From NCBI GenBank assembly GCA_022376465.1, contig JACDTU010000010.1, positions 682,001 through 746,000 of the forward strand: DNA of 64,000 bases, given 5' to 3'. This document shows positions 32,248 to 43,118 of the stretch, piece by piece (position 1 is the first letter of the stretch; every line of letters starts with the position of its first letter). Both the position numbers and the translations under genes were made by a program. Under the pieces are notes generated by a model, which saw nothing but the letters and a program-made list of their open reading frames with translations, made no database searches and had not been told where the DNA came from. Source of the DNA: Cubamyces lactineus (Eukaryota; Basidiomycota; Agaricomycetes; Polyporales; Polyporaceae).

Positions 32248-33039
32248 CGCGAAGGTATATGTGGCAGCCGGTAGGTCAAAGCACTCTTTATGGACACGGA
32301 CAAAAAGAAAGAGAAGGCGAAAGCGAGTGTGTGCAGCTGTGGCAGCGGGTAGCCACTCGGGGCTGTGAAAAGCGGGGGAATGTGTTGGACTGGAGGAGGG
32401 CAGGCCATCGCAATGCGAGCGGATTAGAAGGCAAATCGTGCGTTCAGTAAGCTCAGGCGCACGGGGGGACTTTGTGCAGGATGGACAAAAGGCGGACCGG
32501 GAGGTATCACCGCCGCCGCATGCTGCACACAACGCGCCGGATCGGCCCATGGCGCGCAGATCTGAGCCACTCGTCTGGCCGGTCGTCTTGTCTCGACGGT
32601 GGCGAGTGTCTGCATTCATGATCCGGCGTTGATGAATACCTGCCGCGCATCGCAAGAATGGCCGACCTGTTGCATGTCGGGCCCGCAGTAGCGGATGGAC
32701 GCGACCTCTGCGGTCACATGACCGCGTGACCCTGGCCAAATGTTACCGGGAAACACTGCGACTGCCCAGGCACATTGCTAACGTACTCTGCAGGCACGCG
32801 TAAGAGGTGCTTCCCAAGCGAGAGTGTCTGTATGTGGTGAGAAAGAAACCATAACGAGCGAAGCTGCCAAGGGCGACGATCGATCCCCGCCGACGCTGCT
32901 CCTATGAACGGGGACGACGTCAGCGTGCTGTCGGCTGTCCTGGCAGAGAGCACGAAGCCTCATATACCCTGCATCCTCCCGCCAGACACCACTCTCTCTC
33001 GCCCCCGAACGTCGACGTCCACCTCTCGCTGTCCTAGTC
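32248..33039. other. Divergent promoter region between the 332-aa gene and the first Ohr gene
   Basis: About 790 nt without a supportable gene, upstream of both flanking genes. A TATA-like CATATACC lies at 32961-32968, about 75 nt before the ATG of the first Ohr gene. Confidence 0.5.
32961..32968 (+). promoter_or_regulatory. TATA-like box of Ohr gene 1
   Basis: CATATACC lies 72-79 nt upstream of the ATG at 33040, followed by a C/T-rich stretch, the usual fungal arrangement. Inferred from position and sequence only. Confidence 0.35.
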
Positions 33040-33838
33040 ATGTCTCTCCTCTTCTCCCGCGCCCGTGTGCGTCATGCCAGCCGAACATGCATCCGTCCAG
33101 CGGTCACGGTCCCGACCCGCGGCCTCTTAACTCTAAAAGACCACAAGGTACGTTCTTTCTCTGCCAATTAACGTTATACGTCCACTGATAGAACTTTCCT
33201 GCATCCAGTATTCTGCTCACGCTACCGCCCGTGGGCAGGGCCGCAACGGGCAAGTCATCTCGGACGATGATTGTGGCCTCGAACTCCGCCTCGCCATGCC
33301 GAGGTCCCTCGGAGGGAAAGGCGATGGCCAGAACCCGGAACAACTCTTCGCTATGGGTTACGCAGGTGCATGCCCCTCTCCATGACTGTATTTCGGCGCT
33401 TGAATGCTAGATGCTCGCTCCGGAGTGGAGTGAGTTGTTATCCAAGTTTAGGCTGACCTCCGCCGCATTTTGTAGCGTGCTTCCTCAGCGCCATCCAGAT
33501 GGTCGCCGGGCAGACAGGCAAGACCGACAAGGCCAGGAACGCAGTCGTGCATACGCAGGTCCATCTTGGCCAGCCGGAGGGCATGGAGGGCTTCGCATTG
33601 CAGGTAGATATTCAGGTGGAGGGCATAGACGACATGGAGTTGATCCAAGCAGGTCATAAGGTGAGTCCGATCCGTGTTGGCCTGGGCGAGCCGTGGGCGA
33701 TGGGCACGCAACTGTAACCCTGAACGTTTCTGGATGGTTCCTGCTGACAATTCCTATACTCCATCTCTATGACAGGCTTGTCCATACAGCCGCGCTTTGG
33801 CACATGGTGCTGTGGTGAACGTCACCAAGGCACAGTAA
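33040..33838 (+). CDS. Ohr/OsmC-family organic hydroperoxide reductase, copy 1
   Basis: Four exons: 33040-33147, 33209-33365, 33476-33660 and 33776-33838; 170 aa. The N-terminus (MSLLFSRARVRHASRTCI) is basic and looks like a mitochondrial presequence. The Ohr core has Arg48 in GRNG, Glu80 in NPEQLFAMGYAACF, peroxidatic Cys90 and resolving Cys152 in ACPYSRA. Ohr enzymes reduce organic, especially fatty-acid, hydroperoxides through these cysteines. It sits 589 nt upstream of a paralogue with introns at the same three positions. Intron 2 is 110 nt, longer than in the second copy. Confidence 0.92.
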
Positions 33839-34427
33839 GGTATCCTGGCCAAAGTAAATCCGTTGTATGACCACACACAAACAATCCGAGAGCTGCGACG
33901 AAAGAGAAATTTGCCGGAAGACGGTAAGCCTGAAGTCTAGCCCGGTGGACGCGCCACAACGAGCACAGCGCTCGCCTTGCCGCCGGTGAGTCCTCGACTC
34001 CTCGAGTCAGCGATCGGGAGTGTCGGAGTCTACCGACGTAATGCGGCGACGATGATGATGCTATGGGCCCCGGCGGTACCTTGATGCTATTGTACCCAAC
34101 ACCGACGGACTGCGCAAACAGTTGGCGCTTGGCATGGAGTATTTGCTGGAGTGCACGACCCTGCGCCGCCAAGGCTCGTCAGGGACCAAAGACCTCACCG
34201 TATATATGCACGAGAGCTCGTTTCGTCCCCTCACAGAACGACCGCGTTATTCTTCCACATCCCCCAGCTTACGAACAAGCTCAATCACCCTCGCTCCTCC
34301 TTCCAACTGCTCTCTCTTCATTACGACTTATCTTGGTAATCGTACCCTACACGCGGTCTAGACCATATTCAAGTTCACGCCCAGCGCCCATCTTCCGACC
34401 TAATCGCAACCCTCGACCTCTACCATC
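33839..34427. other. Spacer between the two Ohr genes, promoter of copy 2
   Basis: No gene. A TATA box is present at 34201-34208, then a C/T-rich leader leads to the ATG at 34428. Confidence 0.5.
34201..34208 (+). promoter_or_regulatory. TATA box of Ohr gene 2
   Basis: CGTATATATGC, core TATATATG, lies about 220 nt upstream of the ATG at 34428. The distance implies a 5' leader of roughly 190 nt if this box is used. Confidence 0.5.
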
Positions 34428-35153
34428 ATGTATCCCACCCAGGCTGTCTTACACCGGTACCCGCTCACCAAACGCATCCTCACCGGTTCTGGCGTCCGCT
34501 ATGCTCGTAACCTCAAGCCTGCGTCTGTCTCCGCCAGAAACATTCTCACTCTGAAGGACCACGTGGTAAGAACGGCTCCTTGACCTTTTGGGTACAATGA
34601 CGTCATTGACCAACGTCCCCTCGTAGTACTTCTCCAAGGCTACCGCTGAAGGCCCCGGTCGTAATGGCGTCGTCAAATCGTTTGGCGACTCGCCTCTCGA
34701 GCTCAAGATGGCAATGCCCAAAGTCACGGGTGGCAAGGGCGATGGCCAGAATCCCGAACAGCTCTTCGCCATGGGTTACGCTTGTTAGTAGCCTTGTCAT
34801 ACCCATGGCATCGTTGAACGGTCGCTGACTGAGCTCGATAGCCTGCTTCCTCGGTGCGCTCCAGCTTGCCGCTGCGCGAGCCAACAAGAAGGAGTTGGCT
34901 GAGAACGCAAAGGTCACCGCAAACGTTTTTCTGGGCCATCCGTCCGAGCCTGACATCGACGGTTTCGGCCTGCGTGTGGAACTCACTGTTGAGGGCTGTG
35001 ACAATGACGAGGTCATTGCAGCTGCACATGAGGTATGTTAAGCGAACCCCTCGTCCAATGCTACATGTAGATACTGAAATGGTTTCGCTACAGTTCTGTC
35101 CGTATAGCCGTGCGTTGAAGCATGGCGCGGAGGTTACGGTCACCAAGGCCTGA
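34428..35153 (+). CDS. Ohr/OsmC-family organic hydroperoxide reductase, copy 2
   Basis: Four exons: 34428-34565, 34627-34783, 34842-35032 and 35094-35153; 181 aa. The presequence (MYPTQAVLHRYPLTKRILTG) is basic and probably mitochondrial. The core is close to copy 1: GRNG, GGKGDGQNPEQLFAMGYAS, peroxidatic Cys100 in SCFLGAL and resolving Cys164 in FCPYSRALKHGAEV. The three introns interrupt the protein at the same residues and phases as in copy 1, so the two arose by tandem duplication. The N-terminal peptides differ, which could mean different targeting efficiency. Confidence 0.93.
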
Positions 35154-35926
35154 ACGCCTTCGACTTACCTCTCGCGCTGGATTGGAACGCGACGTCAAGT
35201 ACTCCGTCGACGCGTGGACCACGGATCCTTACCACTGTTCATCTGGTGTTCTCCGCACCTGGACTCTGGCAAGTCAGCTCAAGTCAGCTCGCCGTTTGCC
35301 GTAGTGATGTCCGCGTACCTTTTTGAATCCTCGGTTGACCAGTTATTTGCTCACCACTGACACGATATATAATGACAAGCGACGCACGTTACGCGAAGTG
35401 TACGATATTATATATGCATATATGCATATATACGATACGAAGTCGCAGTACACTACTTACTAAACCGCTTCGGTGTATTGTAGACTGTTTATGACGAGCG
35501 AATGTAGCCATACACGATGCTTTGACATTCCTTTTCTTTGTGTGGCTTCCGAGTGAAAATGAGATCTGAGCGACTGGGCTAAACCAAGCTGCTGAGTCCA
35601 CTGAGCTTAAGGCAGCGAGTTAAGCTTGAGCGAACTCTGCAGGTGGCCACGGTAGATCAGGCCTAGGTAGATCCGGCGAGAGAGCCGGTACAGCCAACAG
35701 CAGGCGCTAACATACAAGCGCTCGTTACACAATTCCCACGCTTCTGCCCCATTGGTCTGCAGCCACCGCTTTCGCGCCTTGACGCAGCGCTGCTTGGTGG
35801 GTCTGACCAGAGCCAGCACGATCCTCCACACCTCCGCCTCATTTGCATCTCGGGACCCCTTCTTCTTCCTCTCGATTGTCTGGAGATCCCTTTCCTTCTA
35901 CAAGCTGCGAAAAGTTGACCAGCAAG
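35154..35926. other. Intergenic, with an AT-rich palindrome
   Basis: No gene. A perfect 24-nt palindrome built on TATATGCATATATGCATATA lies at 35409-35432. The end of the region is the promoter and leader of the NKAP-like gene. Confidence 0.5.
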
Positions 35927-37792
35927 ATGGCGATGGTACATCCCTCGCGTATGGGCCTCGTCCCACAGGACCCGCCAGCTCCACGCTCGCCGTCTCCTCC
36001 TTCGTCCAAGTACGACTCGAGGCGGGACCGTAGTCCGACCGGCGACCGTCGAGACCGTGACCGGGATCGAGACGGAGGGCGGCACAGAGACAGGGACCAC
36101 GACGAATACGGGAGGGACAGGGCTCGCGGAGACCGGGACAGAGAAAGAGACAGAGAAAGGGAAAAGGAACGGTACAGAGACGGAGACAGAGGCAAGGACC
36201 GGGACAGAGACGACGACGAGCGGAGGAACGACTACGGAGACCGCAGTAGGCGGCGGGAGCGCGAGCGTGCTCGGGCGGACGACTACTTCAACGACGGCGA
36301 TAATGGCGGTGGAGGCGGGGACCGGGACCGGGACGACGCGATGGACGGCCGTGGGTCGCATGTTGCCTTTGAGAGCGGGAGGGGGAGGAAGCGGAGCAGG
36401 AGCAGGAGCCTGGATCGGGAGAGGGATAGAGAGAGGGAGGAGAGGCGCGAGAGGGAGAGGGAGAAGGACGCACCGAGGGCGCGTAGGGCGAGCCCGGAGT
36501 ATGGCGAGTACAGACGTCCGTCGCCCGGGCGGGGGAGGGAAGGCGACCGAGAGCATGGTGGAGGTGGGGCTGAGGGTGGTGGTTCGCATGCGCCGTGGAG
36601 GCAGCAGGAGAACATGTACCCTGGTAGGCGGGGGAACGGCGGTTATGGCAGTGGCGGGACAGACTTCTTGGAGAGGTATGTCGTCGCCTCCCTCAGGTCA
36701 TCACAGAAGAGCGCAATGTGCTAACGAGTAATCCTTTGTAGTCGGAGACAGCAGAGAGAGGCCAGCACGCTTTCCATTTGGCCACCTTCGCCGAAGGCCC
36801 CCACACGACTAGAGTACGTCTACTATCTTTCTTTCTTGTTGTATTCATGGGCTAACGAACGTCACAACAGCTCGCCGGAGCGTGGCTCAAAACGGCATAA
36901 AAAGTCGCACAAACGCAGGCGGGACGACTCTGATACCGACTCTTCCGACTCCGAATCTGAAGAGGAACGTCGCCGGCGCAAGCGCAAGGAACGCAAGAAA
37001 GAGCGGAAAGAACGTGAGCGGGAGAAGGAGAGGGAGCGCGACCGTGATCGGGAGCACCGTCGGCACCGCTCGCGCTCCCGGCGGTACAGCGACGAGTCGG
37101 ATGATAGCGAGTACGAGCGAGAACGCCGTCGTCGTCGCAGCAAGAGCAAGAGCGCCCGGCGTAGCGAGAGCAGGCGCAGCAAGACGCGTACAAAGAGCCC
37201 CGAGGCTCGCCCCCCTTCCACCCCAGACGAGGATGAGTGGGTCGAGAAGCCCGTTGAGGGCATCGCTTCCTCCCTCGCTCCCGCCCAGTCAAGCTCTGCG
37301 CCTGCTACCTCCACACACGCCCACACCTCTTCCGGACAAGACGCTCAGTCGTCCCATGACAAGGGCAAAGGCAAAGCCGCCGCAGAAGACTCAGACTCAG
37401 ACGAAGAAGTGGGCCCGCAGCCCGTCTACGCACAGAGCAAGTCGCGCAAGGTCGACGAGCGGCAGTACGGCGGCGCGCTGCTGCGTGGTGAAGGCAGCGC
37501 GATGGCCGCGTTCCTCAAGGACGGGACGGACGTGCGTATCCCGCGCCGTGGCGAGATCGGGCTGTCGTCGGACGAGATCGCGTCGTTCGAGAGCGTGGGG
37601 TACGTGATGAGCGGGAGCCGGCACCGGCGCATGAACGCGGTGCGCATGCGCAAGGAGAACCAGGTCATCAGCGCGGAGGAGAAACGCGGGATCTTGAAGC
37701 TCCAGCAGGAGGAGCGCGAGCGGCGCGAGGCGATCCTACGCGAGGAGTTCCAGCAGCTCGTGCAGGAGAAGCTCAAGGGCGCGTCCAAGTGA
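35927..37792 (+). CDS. NKAP: NKAP-family RNA-binding/splicing-associated protein
   Basis: Three exons: 35927-36675, 36742-36813 and 36871-37792; 580 aa. The first ~250 residues are Arg/Asp/Glu-rich with RS-like repeats, then comes a second RS/RK region with [20 protein letters not shown]. The C-terminus is the NKAP/SynMuv domain: [66 protein letters not shown]. In animals NKAP sits in nuclear speckles, associates with spliceosomes and acts in transcriptional repression. In fungi it is presumably a spliceosome accessory factor (inference). The length is larger than human NKAP (415 aa) because of the charged N-terminus. Confidence 0.92.
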
Positions 37793-38143
37793 TGTATCGC
37801 TTTTCATGTATTTTGTATAACACTCTATGGACAACCGCGACATGCGCCTTCCCCACCTGTACTCACCACTATGACAAGGCTCTGACTTTCTTGATGTACT
37901 CGTATGTCCAAGAAAATCACGCTGTGGTCTCAATTGCCTGCACTGCAGCCACTTCAGCCTTCAGGAGGTTCAGTTGCGGATCGCGATCGAAGAATAGATC
38001 ACGTGCCCAAAATTTGCCCGGGATAGCAGCCCATTGGGCCGCCCGCCGAGTTACTCGCGCTTTCCCTCGCTCAGGCTCTGCTTCTGCTCTCACCCTGCAA
38101 TCCTCCGCTGCCCTCACCCTTCCACCCAACCACCGCACCAAAG
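37793..38143. other. Intergenic, NKAP 3' flank and LYAR promoter
   Basis: No gene seen. The last 100 nt before the LYAR ATG are pyrimidine-rich. Confidence 0.45.
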
Positions 38144-39625
38144 ATGGTTTCTTTCCAGTGAGTATCTGATGCTATGGGTTGTTAACAGTCACTCATATTG
38201 ACCAACGTCTTTTAGGTGCGATGGTGAGCTGCCTTTCCTCGTCCATCCCCCGCGATGCGATGATATGCCCAGGGCTCTATCTGACTTCGCCTCCTCACCC
38301 CACCTCGCGTTCCAAAAAATGCGGCCTTGAACGCACGAACGTATAGCATGCGGCGACACCGTGAAGAAGCCCAAGCTCGACAAGCACCGCATGTCGTGCC
38401 AGTCGTCCTTCACCTGCATCGACTGCCATACCACCTTCGAGGGCCCTACACAGTACAAGGGCCACACAACATGTATCTCTGAAGCAGAGAAGTATCAAAA
38501 AGGGTTGTACAAAGGCCCCAAGGTACGTCCTACATCACCCTTCCACGCCCTCTCCCGCTTCCTTGCTCACGTTCGCCTCGCTATCGCAGCAGAACCAAAA
38601 TGGCGGCCCGCGAGGAAACAACAACCAGAACCAGAACGGCTACACGAACGGCGCAGGGCGGGGCAACGGCGGGAGTGGTAAGTATCAGCAGCAGCAACCC
38701 TGGGCGCGGCAGGGCGGCGGCGGCTGGGGGCGAGGGTACGTGCGGAACGAAGCATCAGGCGCTAACGGCACTCCCCTGGGCACACCTGCGCGGATGTCGC
38801 CCGTGACAGCTCCTGAGCCCGAGTCGCCGTCAGAGAAGAAGCAGGGTGCGGAGGTGAAGGATGAGGCGATCAAGGAGGAGGGGAAGGCGGAGAAGAAGGA
38901 GGGCAAGAAGGATAAGAAAGACAAGAAGCGGAAATCGATGGGTGGTGAGGAGGCCGGTCAGGCGGAGGTATGTGGCCAGCTTGGTGCCGGTATGTGCAAG
39001 AGAGCTCATTGTCCGTTTGCAGGAGGCGCAGACTAGCGAAGCACCGCAAAAGAAGAAGGCGAAACTTGCCGATAGCACCGATGCTGCGTCGTCGTCGCCC
39101 GCAAAGGCAGCTGCGTCCGAGGCGTCACCAGAAAAGCCTAAGGACAAGAAGAAGGACAAGAAGGACAAGAAAAAGAAAGACACCGCCGTCTCTGAGGAGC
39201 CTGCAGCGTCATCGTCTGCGTCAACAGAGGAAACCAAAGACGCAAAGAAGAGCAAGAAGCACAAGAAGGAGAAGGAGCAGGGCGAGGAGACTGCGGTGAA
39301 CGGTGCGGTTGAGAGTGCGGACGGCGAGGGCAAGTCGAAGAAGCGCAAGCGGGAAGAGGCTGAGGCGGCTTCAGAGGCTAAGGCGGATGCACCTTCAGAG
39401 GAGAAGGAGTCGAAGAAGAGCAAGAAGGAAAAGAAGGACAAGGAGAAGAGGCGGAAGAGCGAGGCGGCACAGGAGGACAAGATGGAGGTCGATGCGCCCA
39501 CATCCGCTGCGGTAGAGGTCAAGGGCGACGCAGAGGAGAGCAAAAAGGAGAAGAAGGAAAAGAAGGAGAAAAAGGACAAGTCTAAGAAGAAAGACAAGTC
39601 CAAGTCTGCGGCGGTGGAGGCATGA
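38144..39625 (+). CDS. LYAR: LYAR-type zinc-finger nucleolar protein
   Basis: Five exons: 38144-38157 (14 nt), 38216-38223 (8 nt), 38347-38522, 38590-38967 and 39023-39625; 392 aa. The N-terminus reads MVSFQCDACGDTVKKPKLDK, then HRMSCQSSFTCIDC and YKGHTTCISEAEKYQ, the LYAR C2HC zinc-finger pair. A Gln/Gly-rich linker and a very Lys/Glu-rich tail (KDKKKDKKDKKKKD repeats) follow, as in nucleolar proteins. LYAR homologues act in pre-rRNA processing and growth control. The first two exons together encode only seven residues plus one base; both splice pairs are canonical and the zinc-finger cysteines depend on them. An acceptor 3 nt later for exon 4 is possible. Confidence 0.92.
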
Positions 39626-40074
39626 GACGGTGGTCGGACTCGGACCTGTTCGAGTATGTGGCTGTATCTCTGGGGACGTAATATGTTTCTCCCTTTTCCC
39701 GGTGTATCTCTGCATTGTGCTGTCTTTTTGCTATGGATCATACGTGCTCAGTTGCCATCATCGACATCGAGAATATCCACGACTATGCAAGAATTGGGTA
39801 CTACCTCAGGCTGGTAGAGCTGAGGTCGCGAAGTTGAATCGCAACGCTTTCCAAACTCATATGTGCGACCCTAACCCTACATTCAGACTTCCTATTGGAC
39901 ACCCCTTGGGCCCTTGGCGTAAGACCGACTAGTATCGCCTGTGAGTGTTCATCAGCGCTCAGCCTGCAATAGGCTTAAGTACCCTGCTGATCTATCAGGG
40001 GACCCAGGCTGCGGCGAGCATGGGTTCGGACACAACACCAGTCGTACACCTTTAGCTCGCACGCTTGATTCAGT
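39626..40074. other. Intergenic
   Basis: LYAR 3' flank and promoter of the Yippee-like gene. No other feature was seen. Confidence 0.5.
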
Positions 40075-40723
40075 ATGAGCAATCAACCGTCGATTACCCC
40101 AACCTCGGATACCAGCTCCAAGGTCATAACGACCTTCCTCGACCATCCGACCTTCTCCTGCGCCAACTGCGCCGCGACAATCGTAAGTCGTATGGCTCGC
40201 AAGTTCGCTCGAAACTCATGCATTTTGTGTTCTCCGTGTCGCATATGTCTGCGTTGATAGGCATTGCAAGATGAGCTCATCAGCAAGGCCTTCTCTGGGC
40301 GAGACGGTCGCGGATAGTGCGTTTGCTTCCGACTCATTTCTGTACCCGCTAGCTGACAGAAGCACACAGCTTGATACACTCAGCTGTGAACCTGAAGATG
40401 GGCAAGCGGGAGGACCGTGCTCTCCTGTGCGTATACCACGACACCCGTGCTCGGCGTGGCGAACAGACGAACAGATACCTAATATCGGACCTACCATTGG
40501 CACAGAACGGGGGTGCATACCGTGGCCGACGTGTACTGCATGGGATGTAACGATCGTATGGGCTGGTACTACCACAAGGCTTCCGACAACTCACAGAAGT
40601 ACAAGGAAGGTCAGGAACTCTCCGTCTTGAGGTACTGTTGTGAAACTGAAACTACTTTCAGGGAAGTACCTCCTTGAGCGGGAGAAGCTTGTGAAGGAGA
40701 ACAAGTGGAAGTTGGATGGATGA
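40075..40723 (+). CDS. Yippee-like zinc-binding protein
   Basis: Five exons: 40075-40182, 40261-40316, 40370-40426, 40506-40609 and 40662-40723; 128 aa, the usual Yippee length. The Yippee domain covers nearly the whole protein, with zinc ligands Cys29/Cys32 (CANC) and Cys85/Cys88 (CMGC). Signatures: FSGRDGRGYLIHSAVNLKMG, REDRALLTGVHTVADVYC, MGWYYHKASDNSQKYKEGKY. Yippee proteins are conserved eukaryotic zinc proteins; in yeast and animals a homologue (Moh1/YPEL5) associates with the GID/CTLH ubiquitin ligase. Function here is not settled by sequence. Confidence 0.95.
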
Positions 40724-41079
40724 ATGATGATGTGAGGCCCAGGACGAGGTAATGCGTGTACGATCACTTTGGGATTGGAGTGCTTGCGTCATGACACCAT
40801 ATGCGCCGACTCGATGCGTTCAGGATTTCGTAGTAACTGGCCTTTCTAACTTGTGCTGTATATGAATTCCAGATTGGATGGATTGCTCTTCGAACGCGTT
40901 TATACGTCGTGAACGTTATACATTGCGTGATTTACATAGCAGTACAGAAAACCTCTGGCAAACAAGATATGCATAGGGTCCCAGGTATCATCTTCCGTTG
41001 GTTTCTAGTCCCCCGCTCCCCTACAAATCCTCCGAGCCGCCGGTATCATGAGCGAGGACGCGCTAGGCAAAGCAAGCGC
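40724..41079. other. Convergent 3' flanks of the Yippee-like gene and ATG3
   Basis: Both neighbouring genes end here. No other feature was seen. Confidence 0.5.
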
Positions 41080-42591
41080 TCAGAACGCTGTCGTTGAATC
41101 GACTTCGATTGTAGGCACGATCGAGGCGATGAACTTGAGGAAGACAACGAGGTAGAAGTCAACGCGCATGCCCTCCACCTCGTCCTCCCCTGATGCAGCG
41201 GCCTTATCGTCCTTGCCATTGCCACTTGCGCGGCGGAAAGGCCACTTCTTCTGCTTGCTGTCTTTAGAACCTGCGCTGGAAGACTTCCGGGCCGCTTGTT
41301 GCTCCTCAATGCCCTGGTTCATGCGCTCGATGACCTTCTTCATGACGCTTGCGTGCTTGCAAGGATGTACCGACGCCGCTTGGAGCGTTGCCGAGTGAGG
41401 GAACGCCTCGATTGTGACAGTCTTGAATGCGTGGTCGGCAGAGACGTCTTGGAATATTTGTGAGGGCGTCAAGGGGGTACCGTTCTGACATAATGCGGGG
41501 CACAGTCAGCGGGCATTCAGGGTTGAGGGTTGGTGGGAATCGGATGGGGAGGAAAGGCGAATATGTGCGGCAAACGTACCTCGTCATAACCAATGAGCCA
41601 GATGCGAGGGGTTTGGTAGTACTTGTCGTACGTGATCATAACATCATACGTGCGTACTTGCAAGAGGTTCCCCTTCGCCACCTCCACCTCGCTGTCATCG
41701 CGCATGAGTCCGCTGCTCCGGCGTCGGCACAAGACGGACAAGTCGACGCTTACCTTTCTGCGGCGACGCCACTGGATGCCGGGGCTGTCGTCTTGGGCGC
41801 CGCAGTCGCCTCGTCGCCACCTTCGAGGTCTTCTTCCTCCATATCTGGGATCTCGTCCATGTCCGGGATCTCCGTGGCGCCTTGACCGCCGAGAGACAGG
41901 TTGCCCATCGCCCCCGAGACGTCGCCCTCGCCATCGTCTACATCCGGGATGTCGTCGATCACGCCCGCATGCGCCGCCGAGTCTTGCGTAGGGGGTCGGC
42001 CCGCGTGCGTCTCAACCCACTCGTCTGCCTCGTTCCCGGTAGAGGAGAGGTCTCCAAAGGACAGCAGCCGCTCGGCATCTTCATCCGCGTCCGTGTATGC
42101 GAGGGCGGTCGCGCGCCGCAGGCACGGCACGCCCCGCGTGAGCAGGTACTGCTTATCGGCGGGGAGGTAGTCGCGCGCCTTGGACGGGTCGCCCTTCTCC
42201 CTGAGTCGCGGATACGCGTCGGACTTGTGCGTTGAGGCGTACAAGCGGAATGAGGACGCACCATGACCAGACAGGGAACTTGTACGTCAGAAAGTCACCC
42301 GCAGCGACGAACTCCTCTACAGCCGTTCGGGATAAGCGTGCAGCGCGATATTGGACGTGATCGCGGACGCACCTGGCGTTATCCGACCATGCTCCTTGAA
42401 CTTGCTCTCCTTCAGCACCTATCCGTGGTTGTCAGCTATGTGTGCGCGACGCAGTGTCTGCAAGGGGAATGTGGCGTACTGGACTGAGGTACTCGCGAAC
42501 CGCCCAGTATTGTTGCTATTTCGACCGGCAGTCAGTACTATGTATGGGACCGGTATGTGCCACGGGATAAGCTCACCTGTATAGTATGCAT
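41080..42591 (-). CDS. ATG3: ATG3, E2-like enzyme for ATG8 lipidation
   Basis: Seven exons on the minus strand: 42591-42577 (15 nt), 42515-42480, 42418-42373, 42316-42262, 42200-41754, 41691-41580 and 41484-41080; 371 aa. Conserved blocks: [79 protein letters not shown]. The catalytic cysteine is Cys279 in VHPCKHA. ATG3 transfers ATG8 from ATG7 to phosphatidylethanolamine on the growing autophagosome. The region between about residues 100 and 200 is acidic and flexible, with [20 protein letters not shown], as in other ATG3 proteins. The exon 6 acceptor could be 21 nt earlier, giving seven more residues in frame. Confidence 0.96.
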
Positions 42592-42961
42592 AACGTATCT
42601 GTCTTGTATATAAACGTGGAGGTGGTGGGCGTTGGAAGGAAAGAAGGAGGTATGCGGAAGGAGGCGAGCGGTGGGCGGTTACTATTTCAATGTTCCTGCC
42701 GTCTTTCAGGTAATCGATCTATATCCACGTGCTACCACATAAGGCAACTCTGTTATAGTCTCGGTGGCGGTGTCTCCTAAGTGGCCCCAGGATGTCTGAG
42801 AGTTGCCCAAACGACTCCTTCAAGCCGTGAAAGAAGAGATCCATCAGAGGACGAAGTAAAAGTTTCAAAAAGGTAGATCTTGCCCTCAACTGGGGAAAGC
42901 TGGGAAGGTCTGACCGGTGATAGCATCTCTCCGCACCAAAGCCGGGAAAGACAAAACGACT
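42592..42961. other. Upstream region of ATG3
   Basis: This is the ATG3 promoter side, also downstream of tRNA-Lys. No gene was seen. Confidence 0.45.
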
Positions 42962-43045
42962 AGCCCACCGCGAGGGTCGAACTCGCAGCCTTCAGATCAC
43001 CCGCTAGTAAGAGTCTGACGCTCTATCCGATTGAGCTAGGCGGGC
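42962..43045 (-). tRNA. tRNA-Lys (anticodon CUU) with a 10-nt intron
   Basis: The minus strand folds as a tRNA of 84 nt including an intron. Acceptor stem GCCCGCC pairs with GGTGGGC (one G-U). D-arm TAGCTCAATCGGATAGAGC, anticodon stem TCAGA/TCTGA, loop CTCTTA with anticodon CTT, and T-arm GAGTTCGACCCTCG are all clear. The intron (CTAGCGGGTG) lies in the usual place, one base 3' of the anticodon, and would be removed by the tRNA splicing endonuclease. Confidence 0.93.
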
Positions 43046-43118
43046 GATAGTACCTATTAAAAGCATGCCTACAGATAGTGCTACGTTAACAAAGCCGATA
43101 AGGGAGAGCGTTCGGCAG

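Noticed and set aside
35663..36589. 308-codon minus-strand frame opposite the NKAP-like gene, Val/Ser/Pro-rich
   Set aside because: It is the antisense of the Arg/Asp/Glu repeat region; the + strand encodes a clear NKAP protein.
38830..39741. 303-codon minus-strand frame, Ser/Phe/Leu-rich
   Set aside because: Antisense of the Lys/Glu-rich LYAR tail; composition is explained by AAG/GAG codons read backwards.
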